From Rosenbergiella australiborealis (GTDB taxonomy: Bacteria; Pseudomonadota; Gammaproteobacteria; Enterobacterales; Enterobacteriaceae): a DNA stretch of 64,000 bases. Made by a program: the position numbers and the translations under genes. This document shows, one piece after another, positions 44,657 through 53,716 of this stretch (its first letter is position 1; every line of letters begins with the position of its first letter). The stretch covers positions 372,001-436,000 of the forward strand of contig NZ_JABBFO010000002.1 of assembly GCF_018494035.1 (NCBI RefSeq), given 5' to 3'. The notes beneath the pieces were generated by a model that was not told the origin of the DNA, made no database searches, and saw only the letters and a list, made by a program, of their open reading frames with translations.

Positions 44657-47600
44657 ATGTTTTCTACCGTACTGATTGCGAATCGAGGCGAAATAGCCTG
44701 TCGAGCGATTCAGACATTTAAGCGTCTGGGCGTTACCAGTGTTGCCGTCTATTCAGATGCCGATCGTAATGCTCGGCATGTCAAGTTAGCCGATGTCGCT
44801 CTCCCGCTTGGCGGCGATAAAGCCAGTGACAGTTATTTACGCATCGATAAAATTATCGATGCGGCTAAGCGCAGTGGTGCCCAAGCGATCTGGCCCGGTT
44901 ATGGCTTTCTGTCGGAAAGTTTACCTTTCGCCGCCGCCTGTGAAGAACATGGCATTGTTTTCATCGGCCCCACCGCACAGCAGATCGGAGAGTTTGGCCT
45001 GAAACATCGTGCCCGCGAACTCGCTGCCCAAGCAGGAGTTCCCATGACACCGGGAACCCCCCTCCTTGACTCGCTCGAACATGCCCTCGCCGCGGCGGCA
45101 GAAATTGGTTATCCGGTCATGCTAAAAAGTACCGCAGGCGGTGGCGGTATCGGCTTAACTTTATGTAATGATGCTAAGGCACTGAGCGAGGCTTGGGAAA
45201 GTGTACGTCGTCTTGGCGAACAGTTTTTTAGTGATGCTGGCGTGTTTTTAGAACGCTACATTGCCCATGCGCGCCATGTTGAAGTACAGATATTTGGGGA
45301 TGGCCAAGGAAAAGTCATTGCCTTGGGCGAGCGCGATTGCTCATTGCAACGCCGAAATCAAAAGGTGGTAGAAGAGACACCCGCTCCTCATCTTCCGACC
45401 CGCACGCGTGAGGCGCTGCTCGCTTCTGCCGTGCGCTTAGGCGAGCTTGTCAACTACCGCAGCGCAGGTACGGTTGAGTATATTTATGATGCCCAGCAAG
45501 ATGCCTTTTATTTTTTAGAAGTCAATACGCGCCTACAGGTTGAACACCCCGTCACGGAAGCCGTTACCGGGGTTGATTTAGTGGAGTGTATGGCAAAAGT
45601 TGCCGCAGGGGATACATTGGATTGGCAGCGGCTAAGCCGTCCGCCACAAGGCGCCGCTATTGAGGTACGACTCTATGCCGAAGACCCGTTAAAAAACTTT
45701 CAACCCAGCCCGGGTGTACTAACCGAGGTGGTATTCCCTGAGGGGGTACGGATTGAAAGTGGCATTGAGCAAGGCAGTGAAGTCTCTGCCTTCTATGATC
45801 CAATGATCGCTAAACTTATTGTCCAGGCCGATACCCGTCACGCGGCGCTGGAAAAATTACAGTGTGCCCTCGCCGCGACCCAGCTACAGGGAATTACCAC
45901 CAACCTCGATTATTTACGCCAAGTCATCGCCACGGACGTGTTCCGTGAGGGGCAAGTATGGACAGGTTTTCTCGATAGTTTTACTTTTCATGCAAATGTT
46001 ATCGAAGTCCTGCAACCGGGCACCTACAGCAGTGTTCAAGATTATCCAGGACGACTTGGTTACTGGCACATTGGCGTTCCCCCTTCAGGGCCGATGGATG
46101 ATTATGCCTTTCGCCTCGCCAATCGAATTGTAGGAAATCATCCCGATGCTGCAGGGCTAGAGTTTACGTTACAAGGCCCGACGCTGCGCTTTCACCGCGA
46201 TGTAGTCATCGCACTCACTGGCGCGAATTGCCCGGCACGACTCGATAACGACCCTGTTGATTACTGGCAGCCCATCAATGTTAAAGCGGGACAAACTCTA
46301 ACGCTAGGGCGGGCGCAAAGCGGCTGTCGGACCTATCTTGCCGTGCGTAATGGCATCGATGTTCCTCACTATCTGGGCAGTCGTTCAACCTTTGTGCTTG
46401 GGCAATTTGGCGGCCACGCGGGACGCACGTTACGCGTCGCCGATATGTTACCACTCTCACAGCCGATGCTCAGTGCGTGCACGACACCGGCGCCCATCAG
46501 TCCACCTACCGCACTGGATCCCGCAATGATCCCCCACTACGGTACAGAATGGGCGATTGGTGTCTTGTACGGACCACATGGCGCACCCGACTTTTTTACC
46601 GAAGAGAGTATTGAGGCATTCTTTGCCAGCGCATGGCAAGTGCACTACAACTCGAACCGCTTAGGTATCCGACTGATTGGGCCTACCCCAACGTGGAGCC
46701 GACCGAATGGCGGCGAGGCTGGATTACACCCCTCCAATGTCCACGATTGTGAATACGCCATTGGGGCAATTAATTTTACGGGCGATTTCCCCGTGATCCT
46801 CACCCATGACGGCCCAAGTTTAGGTGGATTTGTTTGTCCTGTGACCATCGCGAAAGCCGAACTCTGGAAGGTGGGGCAACTCAAACCGGGCGATAGCATT
46901 CGCTTTTATCCGATCAGCCAACAAGAAGCCGTCGCCCGTGAACACGCACAATCTACGGCCATCGATGAACTGCGAGCAACAAGCGCGGCAACCTTCCCTC
47001 CTGCCACATTGACGGCTGACGAACAGGGCTCTGCTACGCTATTGGCATTACGCCCTGCGACCGCGACCACCCCAAAGGTCGATTACCGTCAAGCCGGCGA
47101 CCATTATATATTGATCGAATATGGCGATAACGTGCTCGATATTGCCTTGCGTTTACGTGTCCATCTGCTGATGAACAGCCTGAATAGCCGTGCCATTGAT
47201 GGCATCGAGGAGCTTTCACCGGGGGTTCGATCACTGCAAATCCGCTATGACAGCTTACGACTTAATCAATCCGACCTTATCTCGCAATTACTCGATATAG
47301 AGGAAGAGCTGGGCGATGTCAGTAACTTGAGCGTTCCATCACGCATCGTTTGGTTACCAATGGCTTTTGAAGATAGCGCCACCCTGGGTGCCGTCGAACG
47401 TTACCAAGAAACTGTTTGCGCACAAGCGCCTTGGTTACCAAATAATGTCGATTTTATTCAACGTATCAATGGACTGAGTGATCGCGAAGCGGTTCGTGAT
47501 ACGCTATTTTCCGCCAGCTACCTGATCCTTGGCCTCGGGGATGTTTACCTCGGTGCACCTTGTGCTGTACCGATAGATCCGCGCCATCGACTATTGAGCT

Positions 47601-48295
47601 CTAAATATAACCCGGCACGGACTTTTACCGCCGAGGGAACGGTGGGTATTGGCGGTATGTACATGTGCATCTATGGCATGGACTCTCCCGGCGGCTACCA
47701 GTTAGTCGGCCGCACACTCCCCATTTGGAATAAATTTCTCAAGAACCCGCAATTCGCCGACCAGCAGCCTTGGCTCCTGCATTTTTTTGATCAAGTCCGT
47801 TTTTATCCTGTTTCCGAAGAGGCATTACACCAGTTACGCGATGATTTTCGCGAGGGGCGCGCGACGGTCAACATTGAACAGACAACCTTTGATTTTGGTG
47901 AGTACCGGCAATTCTTGGCTGATAACGATGCATCGATCAGTGCATTTCGTCAACGGCAACAGGCGGCCTTTGACCAAGAAGTCGCACGATGGGAAGAACA
48001 GGTAGATGCCCCATTCATACCTACCGTCACGGCAGAGACTGACGAGATGCACTCAAGTGATAACGCGATTTGTGCAGAGATGAGCGGCAATATTTGGAAG
48101 GTCTTAGTCAAGGAGGGCGACACTGTTGAGATTGGACAAACCCTGGTCATTGTTGAAGCCATGAAGATGGAACTGACAATCACTGCAACACAAGCAGGGA
48201 AAGTCAGTCGCATTGCCGCACAACCGGGCCGTCAGGTTAATCCCGGTGATAAATTATTGTGGCTGGAGGGCGAAAACCATGAGCCATCCGTCTAA
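44657..48295 (+). CDS. Urea carboxylase (biotin-dependent)
   Basis: This enzyme carboxylates urea to allophanate using ATP and bicarbonate. The 1212-residue protein has a biotin carboxylase domain (LIANRGEIACRAIQTFKRLG; ATP-grasp with MLKSTAGGGGIGLTLCND; VNTRLQVEHPVTEAV), then a carboxyltransferase part from KipA/KipI-like domains (YPGRLGYWHIGVPPSGPMDD; VGIGGMYMCIYGMDSPGGYQ), and a biotinyl domain with Lys1170 in VEAMKMELT. Some homologues act on guanidine instead; absence of the carboxyguanidine deiminase genes next to it and of a guanidine riboswitch favours urea. ATG 44657 has GAGG nine bases upstream. It overlaps the GntR gene. Confidence 0.94.
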   Translation: MFSTVLIANRGEIACRAIQTFKRLGVTSVAVYSDADRNARHVKLADVALPLGGDKASDSYLRIDKIIDAAKRSGAQAIWPGYGFLSESLPFAAACEEHGIVFIGPTAQQIGEFGLKHRARELAAQAGVPMTPGTPLLDSLEHALAAAAEIGYPVMLKSTAGGGGIGLTLCNDAKALSEAWESVRRLGEQFFSDAGVFLERYIAHARHVEVQIFGDGQGKVIALGERDCSLQRRNQKVVEETPAPHLPTRTREALLASAVRLGELVNYRSAGTVEYIYDAQQDAFYFLEVNTRLQVEHPVTEAVTGVDLVECMAKVAAGDTLDWQRLSRPPQGAAIEVRLYAEDPLKNFQPSPGVLTEVVFPEGVRIESGIEQGSEVSAFYDPMIAKLIVQADTRHAALEKLQCALAATQLQGITTNLDYLRQVIATDVFREGQVWTGFLDSFTFHANVIEVLQPGTYSSVQDYPGRLGYWHIGVPPSGPMDDYAFRLANRIVGNHPDAAGLEFTLQGPTLRFHRDVVIALTGANCPARLDNDPVDYWQPINVKAGQTLTLGRAQSGCRTYLAVRNGIDVPHYLGSRSTFVLGQFGGHAGRTLRVADMLPLSQPMLSACTTPAPISPPTALDPAMIPHYGTEWAIGVLYGPHGAPDFFTEESIEAFFASAWQVHYNSNRLGIRLIGPTPTWSRPNGGEAGLHPSNVHDCEYAIGAINFTGDFPVILTHDGPSLGGFVCPVTIAKAELWKVGQLKPGDSIRFYPISQQEAVAREHAQSTAIDELRATSAATFPPATLTADEQGSATLLALRPATATTPKVDYRQAGDHYILIEYGDNVLDIALRLRVHLLMNSLNSRAIDGIEELSPGVRSLQIRYDSLRLNQSDLISQLLDIEEELGDVSNLSVPSRIVWLPMAFEDSATLGAVERYQETVCAQAPWLPNNVDFIQRINGLSDREAVRDTLFSASYLILGLGDVYLGAPCAVPIDPRHRLLSSKYNPARTFTAEGTVGIGGMYMCIYGMDSPGGYQLVGRTLPIWNKFLKNPQFADQQPWLLHFFDQVRFYPVSEEALHQLRDDFREGRATVNIEQTTFDFGEYRQFLADNDASISAFRQRQQAAFDQEVARWEEQVDAPFIPTVTAETDEMHSSDNAICAEMSGNIWKVLVKEGDTVEIGQTLVIVEAMKMELTITATQAGKVSRIAAQPGRQVNPGDKLLWLEGENHEPSV

Positions 48296-48986
48296 CACAC
48301 AGCGACGCGAGGCCTTGGCCGATAAAGTCTATTACGCGGTAAAACAAGATATTTTCGACTTTCGTCTGCTGCCCGGCGATCGATTTAGTGAAAATGAACT
48401 TGCTGAACGCCTAAACGTCAGTCGCACACCAGTACGCCAAGCGTTATTTCGCTTGGCGCGAGAAGGCTACGCCGAGGTTATTTTTCGCAGTGGTTGGCAA
48501 GTCAAAGCCTTCGATTTTGATTATTTCGAGGAGCTTTACGATTTACGGATCTTGCTGGAGTGTGAAGCCGTCAAGCGACTCTGCGCGCTATCCCCCTCGC
48601 GTAGCTCTCACGCCTTAGCTGCAGAAAAAGCCTTTTGGATAGAGGCTCCCGTGCTTAGCACGGGGCAACAAGTAGCGTTGCAAGATGAAGCCTTTCATCA
48701 CGCACTTGTCGCGGCCACAGAGAATAAACAATTTACCTTACTCCACCGGGAGTTAACTGAAAAAATCAGCATTATTCGGCGTTTAGATTTTACCCGCGAT
48801 GATCGAATCACTGCGACCTACCAACAACATCGCGCGATTCTTCACGCAATTTTTCATCAACAGTCGGAGCAGGCACTCAGCCTGCTAACTGACCATATTA
48901 CGGAGAGTAAAGCCGCCGTCAGAAATATTACCTTACACCGTTTGCAACAAGCTCGCCGCACAGCACAGGTACCCACTACTGACTGA
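48279..48986 (+). CDS. GntR/FCD-family transcriptional regulator of the urea amidolyase operon
   Basis: This 235-residue regulator has an N-terminal winged helix (FRLLPGDRFSENELAERLN, VSRTPVRQALFRLAREGY) and a C-terminal FCD ligand-binding domain with ELYDLRILLECEAVKRL, DEAFHHALVAATENK and HRAILHAIFHQQ. FCD domains often bind metal and small carboxylates. ATG 48279 lies inside the urea carboxylase gene with GGAGGG eight bases upstream, so it is translationally linked. It probably represses the operon by binding the palindrome before the first gene; ligand could be allophanate or a related metabolite. Confidence 0.9.
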   Translation: MSHPSNTQRREALADKVYYAVKQDIFDFRLLPGDRFSENELAERLNVSRTPVRQALFRLAREGYAEVIFRSGWQVKAFDFDYFEELYDLRILLECEAVKRLCALSPSRSSHALAAEKAFWIEAPVLSTGQQVALQDEAFHHALVAATENKQFTLLHRELTEKISIIRRLDFTRDDRITATYQQHRAILHAIFHQQSEQALSLLTDHITESKAAVRNITLHRLQQARRTAQVPTTD

Positions 48987-49019
48987 ACAGCGAAACACTC
49001 AGCACCCTTTAGCAACCCG

Positions 49020-49056
49020 TTACGCTTGAATCGGTTCTCGTCGCGATCCAGCGTAA
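49020..49056. promoter_or_regulatory. Imperfect inverted repeat upstream of the permease gene
   Basis: TTACGCTTGAATCG pairs with CGATCCAGCGTAA around a ten-base loop, with one bulge and one mismatch. It lies between the GntR stop and the permease start. No T tract follows, so either an operator/attenuator-like structure or a weak operon-internal hairpin is possible. Confidence 0.4.
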
Positions 49057-49104
49057 TGGGTAAAAATTGCAGTATTATTAATGACTAACAGGATGGCGTT
49101 GACT

Positions 49105-50712
49105 ATGAGCGATCACACTTTACCCGGTACTACCCCCGCCAATCAGGCTTCATCGTCGGTCAATGAGACGTTAGAAGACTATACCCTACGCTATGCTCCC
49201 TATAGTTTTCGCCGATGGGGCGCAGCCACCGTCGCTATAACCGCATTAGGGGGTATCGCCTACTTAGCTGACTTCTCAATCGGGGCCAGCATCAGCTTTG
49301 CCTATGGGACGACTAACGCATTACTGGCTATTCTTTTCGCAGCAATCATTATTTTTCTTACCGGTATTCCGCTTGCCTATTATGCCGCCCGTTATAATAT
49401 CGATCTGGACTTGATTACCCGAGGTGCCGGTTTTGGATATTATGGTTCGGTGATCACCAGTATTATCTTCGCCAGTTTTACCTTTATTTTCTTCGCGCTC
49501 GAAGGCTCCATTATGGCGCAAGGGCTACAGCTAGGCTTACATATTCCCTTATGGCTCGGCTACCTAGTGTCAACATTAATGGTGATCCCACTGGTGATTT
49601 ACGGCATGAAAGCGCTTAGTCAGTTACAAATTTGGACCACCCCTCTGTGGCTAGTCTTGATGATAGGCCCCGTCGTCTATTTGGTCTGGCAGCAGCCTTC
49701 AATCACTGAGCATTTTTTCAGTTTCACTGGCCAACAAGGTAAAGAAGGGGTCGATATTGCGTCGGTGATGCTTGGTGCAGGTATTTGTCTCTCACTGATT
49801 ATGCAAATTGGTGAGCAGATTGATTACCTGCGTTTTATGCCTGCCAAAACGGCAGACAATAATCGCGCTTGGTGGTCAGCGGTGATCGCAGCCGGTCCAG
49901 GTTGGGTGATTTTAGGGGCATTGAAACAAGCAATTGGTGCATTCCTTGGCTTTTATTTGCTGACGTTAACACCGGGCATTAATAGCACAGAACCCGTGCA
50001 ACAATTTAGCGCTGCGTTTCACCAAATGCTACCTGGCTGGCTGGCCTTAGCACTCGCTGTGGTATTGGTGGTTATTTCACAAATAAAGATCAATGTGACC
50101 AATGCGTATTCCGGTTCGCTATCATGGACCAGCGCCTATACCCGGCTACGCCGCCATTATCCAGGCAGAATTGTATTTGTTCTGGTGAATTTAGCGATTG
50201 CTCTGGCGTTGATGGAAGGCGATATGTTTTCTGTGCTTGGCAATATCCTAGGGTTTTACTCCAACTTCGCCATCGCTTGGGTCACCGTCGTAGCCATTGA
50301 TATTGCAGTGAATAAATATCTGTTAAAACTCTCACCAAAACATCCTGAATACCGTAAGGATATGCTCTACGCGTTTAATCCGGTGGGAATGGTGGCATTC
50401 TTAGCCGCAGCCGGTTTGTCGATTGCGGCATTTTTCGGATTGCTCGGCCACTTCTTAATGCCTTATTCACCCTTAATTGCCTTGGTGGTTGCTGCGGTAT
50501 TAACCCCAATAATGGGCGTCGTCACAGGGGGAAGATATTATCTAAAAGCTAAAGAGGATGGGATCACAGAACCTCGTTACGATCAGCATGATGCCCCGAT
50601 CGGTACGGTTTACCATTGCGTAGCTTGTCAACAGCAGTATGAACGTCCTGATGTTATGTTTTCTGCCGCGCACAACGGTATTATCTGCTCTTTATGTAAA
50701 ACACTGCATTAA
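49105..50712 (+). CDS. NCS1-like permease with C-terminal cysteine-rich tail
   Basis: This is a purine/cytosine-permease-like NCS1 transporter, 535 residues with about 12 membrane segments. It has LEDYTLRYAPYSFRRWGAATV, then FSIGASISFAYGTTNALLAIL and MQIGEQIDYLRFMP. Its position after the urea amidolyase genes suggests it imports urea, allantoin or another ureide. Unusually, a soluble tail of about 35 residues carries two CxxC pairs (Cys505/508 and Cys528/531, spaced by 19), a zinc-ribbon or rubredoxin-like pattern. The start is uncertain: ATG 49105 has AGGA 11 bases upstream, ATG 49081 would add eight residues. Confidence 0.83.
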   Translation: MSDHTLPGTTPANQASSSVNETLEDYTLRYAPYSFRRWGAATVAITALGGIAYLADFSIGASISFAYGTTNALLAILFAAIIIFLTGIPLAYYAARYNIDLDLITRGAGFGYYGSVITSIIFASFTFIFFALEGSIMAQGLQLGLHIPLWLGYLVSTLMVIPLVIYGMKALSQLQIWTTPLWLVLMIGPVVYLVWQQPSITEHFFSFTGQQGKEGVDIASVMLGAGICLSLIMQIGEQIDYLRFMPAKTADNNRAWWSAVIAAGPGWVILGALKQAIGAFLGFYLLTLTPGINSTEPVQQFSAAFHQMLPGWLALALAVVLVVISQIKINVTNAYSGSLSWTSAYTRLRRHYPGRIVFVLVNLAIALALMEGDMFSVLGNILGFYSNFAIAWVTVVAIDIAVNKYLLKLSPKHPEYRKDMLYAFNPVGMVAFLAAAGLSIAAFFGLLGHFLMPYSPLIALVVAAVLTPIMGVVTGGRYYLKAKEDGITEPRYDQHDAPIGTVYHCVACQQQYERPDVMFSAAHNGIICSLCKTLH

Positions 50713-50822
50713 TGTCGGTGCTTTCGGTCAAGGATGACCGCTATCAAGATACCTCCTCCCCTTACTGGCAGGCTGAACACTATCGTTACCAAATGGGTGA
50801 TTATCTACGGAGCCCTATCTAG

Positions 50823-51191
50823 TCGGAGGCATACTCGAATATTCACAGTGGATTAGGCTGCGAACTCTGGAAAAAAAGTGCATCCGTATTTGGCGGCTGG
50901 GCCGTTTCGATGATCAATGATATTAATGTTGATCTCTGTTTTATCGGTACCGATGGTTTTCATAATATGAGTGGGCCTTCCACGCCTTCATCGTCGGATG
51001 CCTTTCTTGACCGGGCGATCATTGCACACTCCGAGAAGAAATATGTCTTGGGTGGCTACACGAAGTTTCAACGCAGTAGCCTGTTTAAGATTTGTGATTG
51101 GTCAGAAATCACCGCGCTCATTACCAATACTATTGCTGATAAAGATGGCCTTGAGGCGCTCGCAAAGTTTACTAAGGTCATCACTTGTTAG
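50823..51191 (+). pseudogene. Remnant of a DeoR-family regulator (C-terminal domain)
   Basis: An open frame without a proper start encodes the effector-binding end of a DeoR-type repressor: SASVFGGWAVSMINDINVDL, then CFIGTDGF, GPSTPSSSDAFLDRAII and KICDWSEITALITN. The N-terminal helix-turn-helix is missing, an in-frame TAG lies at 50820, and the preceding 100 bases look like decayed sequence of the same gene. A full DeoR protein has about 250 residues, here about 120 remain. Its former target operon is not adjacent. Confidence 0.7.
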
Positions 51192-51287
51192 CAGATGTCC
51201 TACATTGGGGCATAAGACATCTAGCCACATGCGACAAGAGAGTTTGTATCGCTTGCGCAGTGGCCAGATCGACTCAATGATGCGTCG

Positions 51288-52043
51288 TTAGCGTGCAATC
51301 TTACCTAAATTACCGCTATCGAGGGATGCGCTTGACCATGATCCATAAGAGGCATTCGGTAGGATAAACCAATCATCGCCAAAATGTTTCTGCTGCGCTT
51401 GTACTAATTGCCGTTGTTCCGTCGACGGTTTATGATTTTTAAATATTCCGGCGAAATCGGCGAGACTATCCCCTAGCAACATAATGATCTGATGATGCTT
51501 CTCGATTGACTCACGGCGTTGCACTTTACTCCCAGTATCAAGCAACACACTCTCTTCGCTCACTTGGGGTAATCCTAACGCTTTAAGGGTAGAGAGTGTG
51601 TAGGATTTATTATCCTGGCTGCGATCAGACACATAGTAGAGACTAACCCGATGCTGATTGGCGAAGTCGAGAAAGGCTTTCGCGCCCGGGATTAGCTTAG
51701 GCTGACCTTTCTTTTCCCATTCTCCCCAAGTGTCCCAAGTCGTAAAGTCATGGCATTGCTGCATATCACGGACTAACAAGGCTGAGTTATCCAGCACAGT
51801 TTCATCAAGATCAAGCACTACCGCCGGCTTAGACGCCGGGGAGGCTTTGGCAATTTTTTGTGCTAAACGTTCAGTGGCAAGACGGTAGGTTTGTAACTGT
51901 AATGCCATGATCTCCGCCGATTGTTGCTGATATTTCAGCGCCATCTCATAAGATTTTGGCGTACAACTTGTCGGTTCAGCGGCATAAGTCGTGAGGCTGA
52001 GAGCTGGCATCAAAAGTAAGAAGAGTGTCGAACGTAACTTCAC
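51288..52043 (-). CDS. Class C acid phosphatase, lipoprotein e(P4)-like HAD enzyme
   Basis: This 251-residue HAD-superfamily phosphatase has a signal peptide (MKLRSTLFLLLMPALSLTTYA) and the motif VVLDLDETVLDNS with nucleophilic and acid/base aspartates. It also has WEKKGQPKLIPGAKAFLDFA, VSLYYVSDRSQ (motif II) and MLLGDSLADFAG (motif IV). This is the periplasmic/secreted acid phosphatase group related to e(P4) and AphA, acting on nucleotide phosphates. No lipobox is evident, so it is probably soluble in the periplasm. It is the second phosphatase in the window, of unrelated fold to the Tat-exported one. Confidence 0.88.
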   Translation of the reverse strand: MKLRSTLFLLLMPALSLTTYAAEPTSCTPKSYEMALKYQQQSAEIMALQLQTYRLATERLAQKIAKASPASKPAVVLDLDETVLDNSALLVRDMQQCHDFTTWDTWGEWEKKGQPKLIPGAKAFLDFANQHRVSLYYVSDRSQDNKSYTLSTLKALGLPQVSEESVLLDTGSKVQRRESIEKHHQIIMLLGDSLADFAGIFKNHKPSTEQRQLVQAQQKHFGDDWFILPNASYGSWSSASLDSGNLGKIAR

Positions 52044-52441
52044 CGTTAGTTTTCCTTATTGTTAGAAGGGGAAAATCATAATAATTGATCATGACAAACT
52101 CATGACAATGACCGTGATAGTTCAGTTAAGTGATGATTAGCACTAGAGTCAGGATGGGCAACTGCCTCACCACTGAGTAACCTTAACGGATAGTAATACT
52201 TAAGGATAGTGAACTATTGATTATTGAATCTGGCACCAATCATTCGCTGACTATTTGGTGGATAGGCCAAGAAGAGAAATATTGTGGTGCCCTTCTCATT
52301 TAAATTAACTGTCTACCCCCCTCTTTTTCTCAAATTTCCCACAGTTTTCGCCCTGAAAAGAAGTTAACCCATTTTTAGACTAGAAATAAGTTTAAAAAAA
52401 ATTGATGATCGCCGGTCGTTTGTTCATCGTTGAGTGCTGTT
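52044..52441. other. Intergenic region between divergent phosphatase and channel genes
   Basis: About 400 bases with no supported gene. It should contain the promoters of both flanking genes. Short AT-rich runs occur near both ends, but I can name no specific site. Confidence 0.5.
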
Positions 52442-53677
52442 ATGCAAGACCTTATTTCTCTGTGGCATTGGGTACTTAATAACCCTGTGACCTACTCGTT
52501 GCTGGCCATCGTATCGATGTTATTGGCTGGATTTATATCCTCGGTTATCTGTAAGTTTTTTTTACTCGGTATTGTTCGACGTTTTATTCTGCATACTCAT
52601 GCTCAGCGTGATACGCAGAAGAAAGATTTACGTATTACCCGGCGGCTGGCTAATGTTATTCCAGTGATCACCGTTTACTTTCTTTCACAACTGATCCCTG
52701 ATTTATCAAGTGGTTTGGTTGAAGGAATTAGAACTCTTTGCGGTGTATTATTTATTGTCAATATTACCATGCTGATCAATGAGTTGCTGGATACGACCAA
52801 AGACGTTTATTTTCGGAAACATGGGTCTAAAGCGGGTTCGATCAAGGGTTATGTACAAATCGGCAAAATAGTGGTTTCCTCGATTGCCACGATTTTAGTG
52901 ATCGCCACCCTTTCCAATAAATCACCGGGCATCATCATTTCCAGTTTAGGAGCTATTGCAGCGGTATTGATGCTAGTGTTCCAGCACACACTGATCTCGT
53001 TGGTTGCGAACATTCAAGTTTCGTCATCACATGTTATTCAGCTAGGGGATTGGATTGAAATGCCCGTCGCCAATATTAGCGGTGAAGTTACCGATATTGC
53101 GTTACATACCATTACGGTTCGTAATTGGGATAACACGTTGTCACAAGTTCCTACTAAGAATTTTATTACCGAGACCTATACGAATTGGCAGCCAATGTTT
53201 GCCTCGGGAGGTAGGCGCATTAAGCGTAGCTTTTTTATTGACCAATCCAGTATTGGGTTTGCTACGCTTGCGCTAGCAGAAAGACTCGATAATCACCCCT
53301 CACTCATTGAGGGTAAAATTGCTGATTACATTCGCCAAAATTTGGCACTTTCTGTGAATCATGGCATCACCAATTTAGGGCTTTATCGCGGCTATATTTT
53401 GAGCTATTTACGTCAGCGCGAAGATATCTGTAATGATATGTATGTTGTGGTCAGGCAGTTGAGTCCTACTGCCGAAGGACTTCCTATTGAAATTTACTGT
53501 TTTACCTCCAACGTATTTTGGAACGAATACGAAGAGACACAATCTCAGATCTTTGAATTTATGTATGCCACCGCAGGTTTTTTTCAGTTAGGTATTTTTC
53601 AACGCCCTTCTGGTCGTGATATTACCGGTCATCCTTCCATTGACGCCACTCCCGCACTCAGCGACGAGAAGGCGTAA
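52442..53677 (+). CDS. YbdG-type mechanosensitive (miniconductance) channel
   Basis: This 411-residue MscS-superfamily channel resembles E. coli YbdG (MscM, 415 residues), which relieves turgor on osmotic downshock. It begins MQDLISLWHWVLNNP, has about five membrane segments, with the pore-lining helix region IISSLGAIAAVLMLVFQHTL and the beta domain QLGDWIEMPVANISGEVTDI. The conserved VRNWDNTLSQVPTKNF and ASGGRRIKRSFFID follow, then MYVVVRQLSPTAEGLPIEIYCFT. ATG 52442 lacks a strong ribosome-binding site; a TTG 12 bases upstream is in frame. Together with opgGHC, the window holds several osmotic-stress genes. Confidence 0.88.
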   Translation: MQDLISLWHWVLNNPVTYSLLAIVSMLLAGFISSVICKFFLLGIVRRFILHTHAQRDTQKKDLRITRRLANVIPVITVYFLSQLIPDLSSGLVEGIRTLCGVLFIVNITMLINELLDTTKDVYFRKHGSKAGSIKGYVQIGKIVVSSIATILVIATLSNKSPGIIISSLGAIAAVLMLVFQHTLISLVANIQVSSSHVIQLGDWIEMPVANISGEVTDIALHTITVRNWDNTLSQVPTKNFITETYTNWQPMFASGGRRIKRSFFIDQSSIGFATLALAERLDNHPSLIEGKIADYIRQNLALSVNHGITNLGLYRGYILSYLRQREDICNDMYVVVRQLSPTAEGLPIEIYCFTSNVFWNEYEETQSQIFEFMYATAGFFQLGIFQRPSGRDITGHPSIDATPALSDEKA

Positions 53678-53681
53678 AAGC

Positions 53682-53710
53682 ACAGCGACCAAAAAGACGC
53701 AGGTCGCTGT
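53682..53710. terminator. Hairpin between convergent channel and amidohydrolase genes
   Basis: ACAGCGACC and GGTCGCTGT form a perfect nine-pair stem around an 11-base loop, between two convergent stops. No T tract follows, but placement fits a bidirectional terminator. Confidence 0.55.
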
Positions 53711-53716
53711 AGGCTC

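Noticed and set aside
49057-49080. Second sigma-54-like element before the permease gene
   Set aside because: GG and GC are nine rather than ten bases apart, which normally abolishes activity.
51197-51291. Open frame tail ending SGQIDSMMRR next to the DeoR remnant
   Set aside because: Too short and without start or recognisable domain; probably more decayed sequence.
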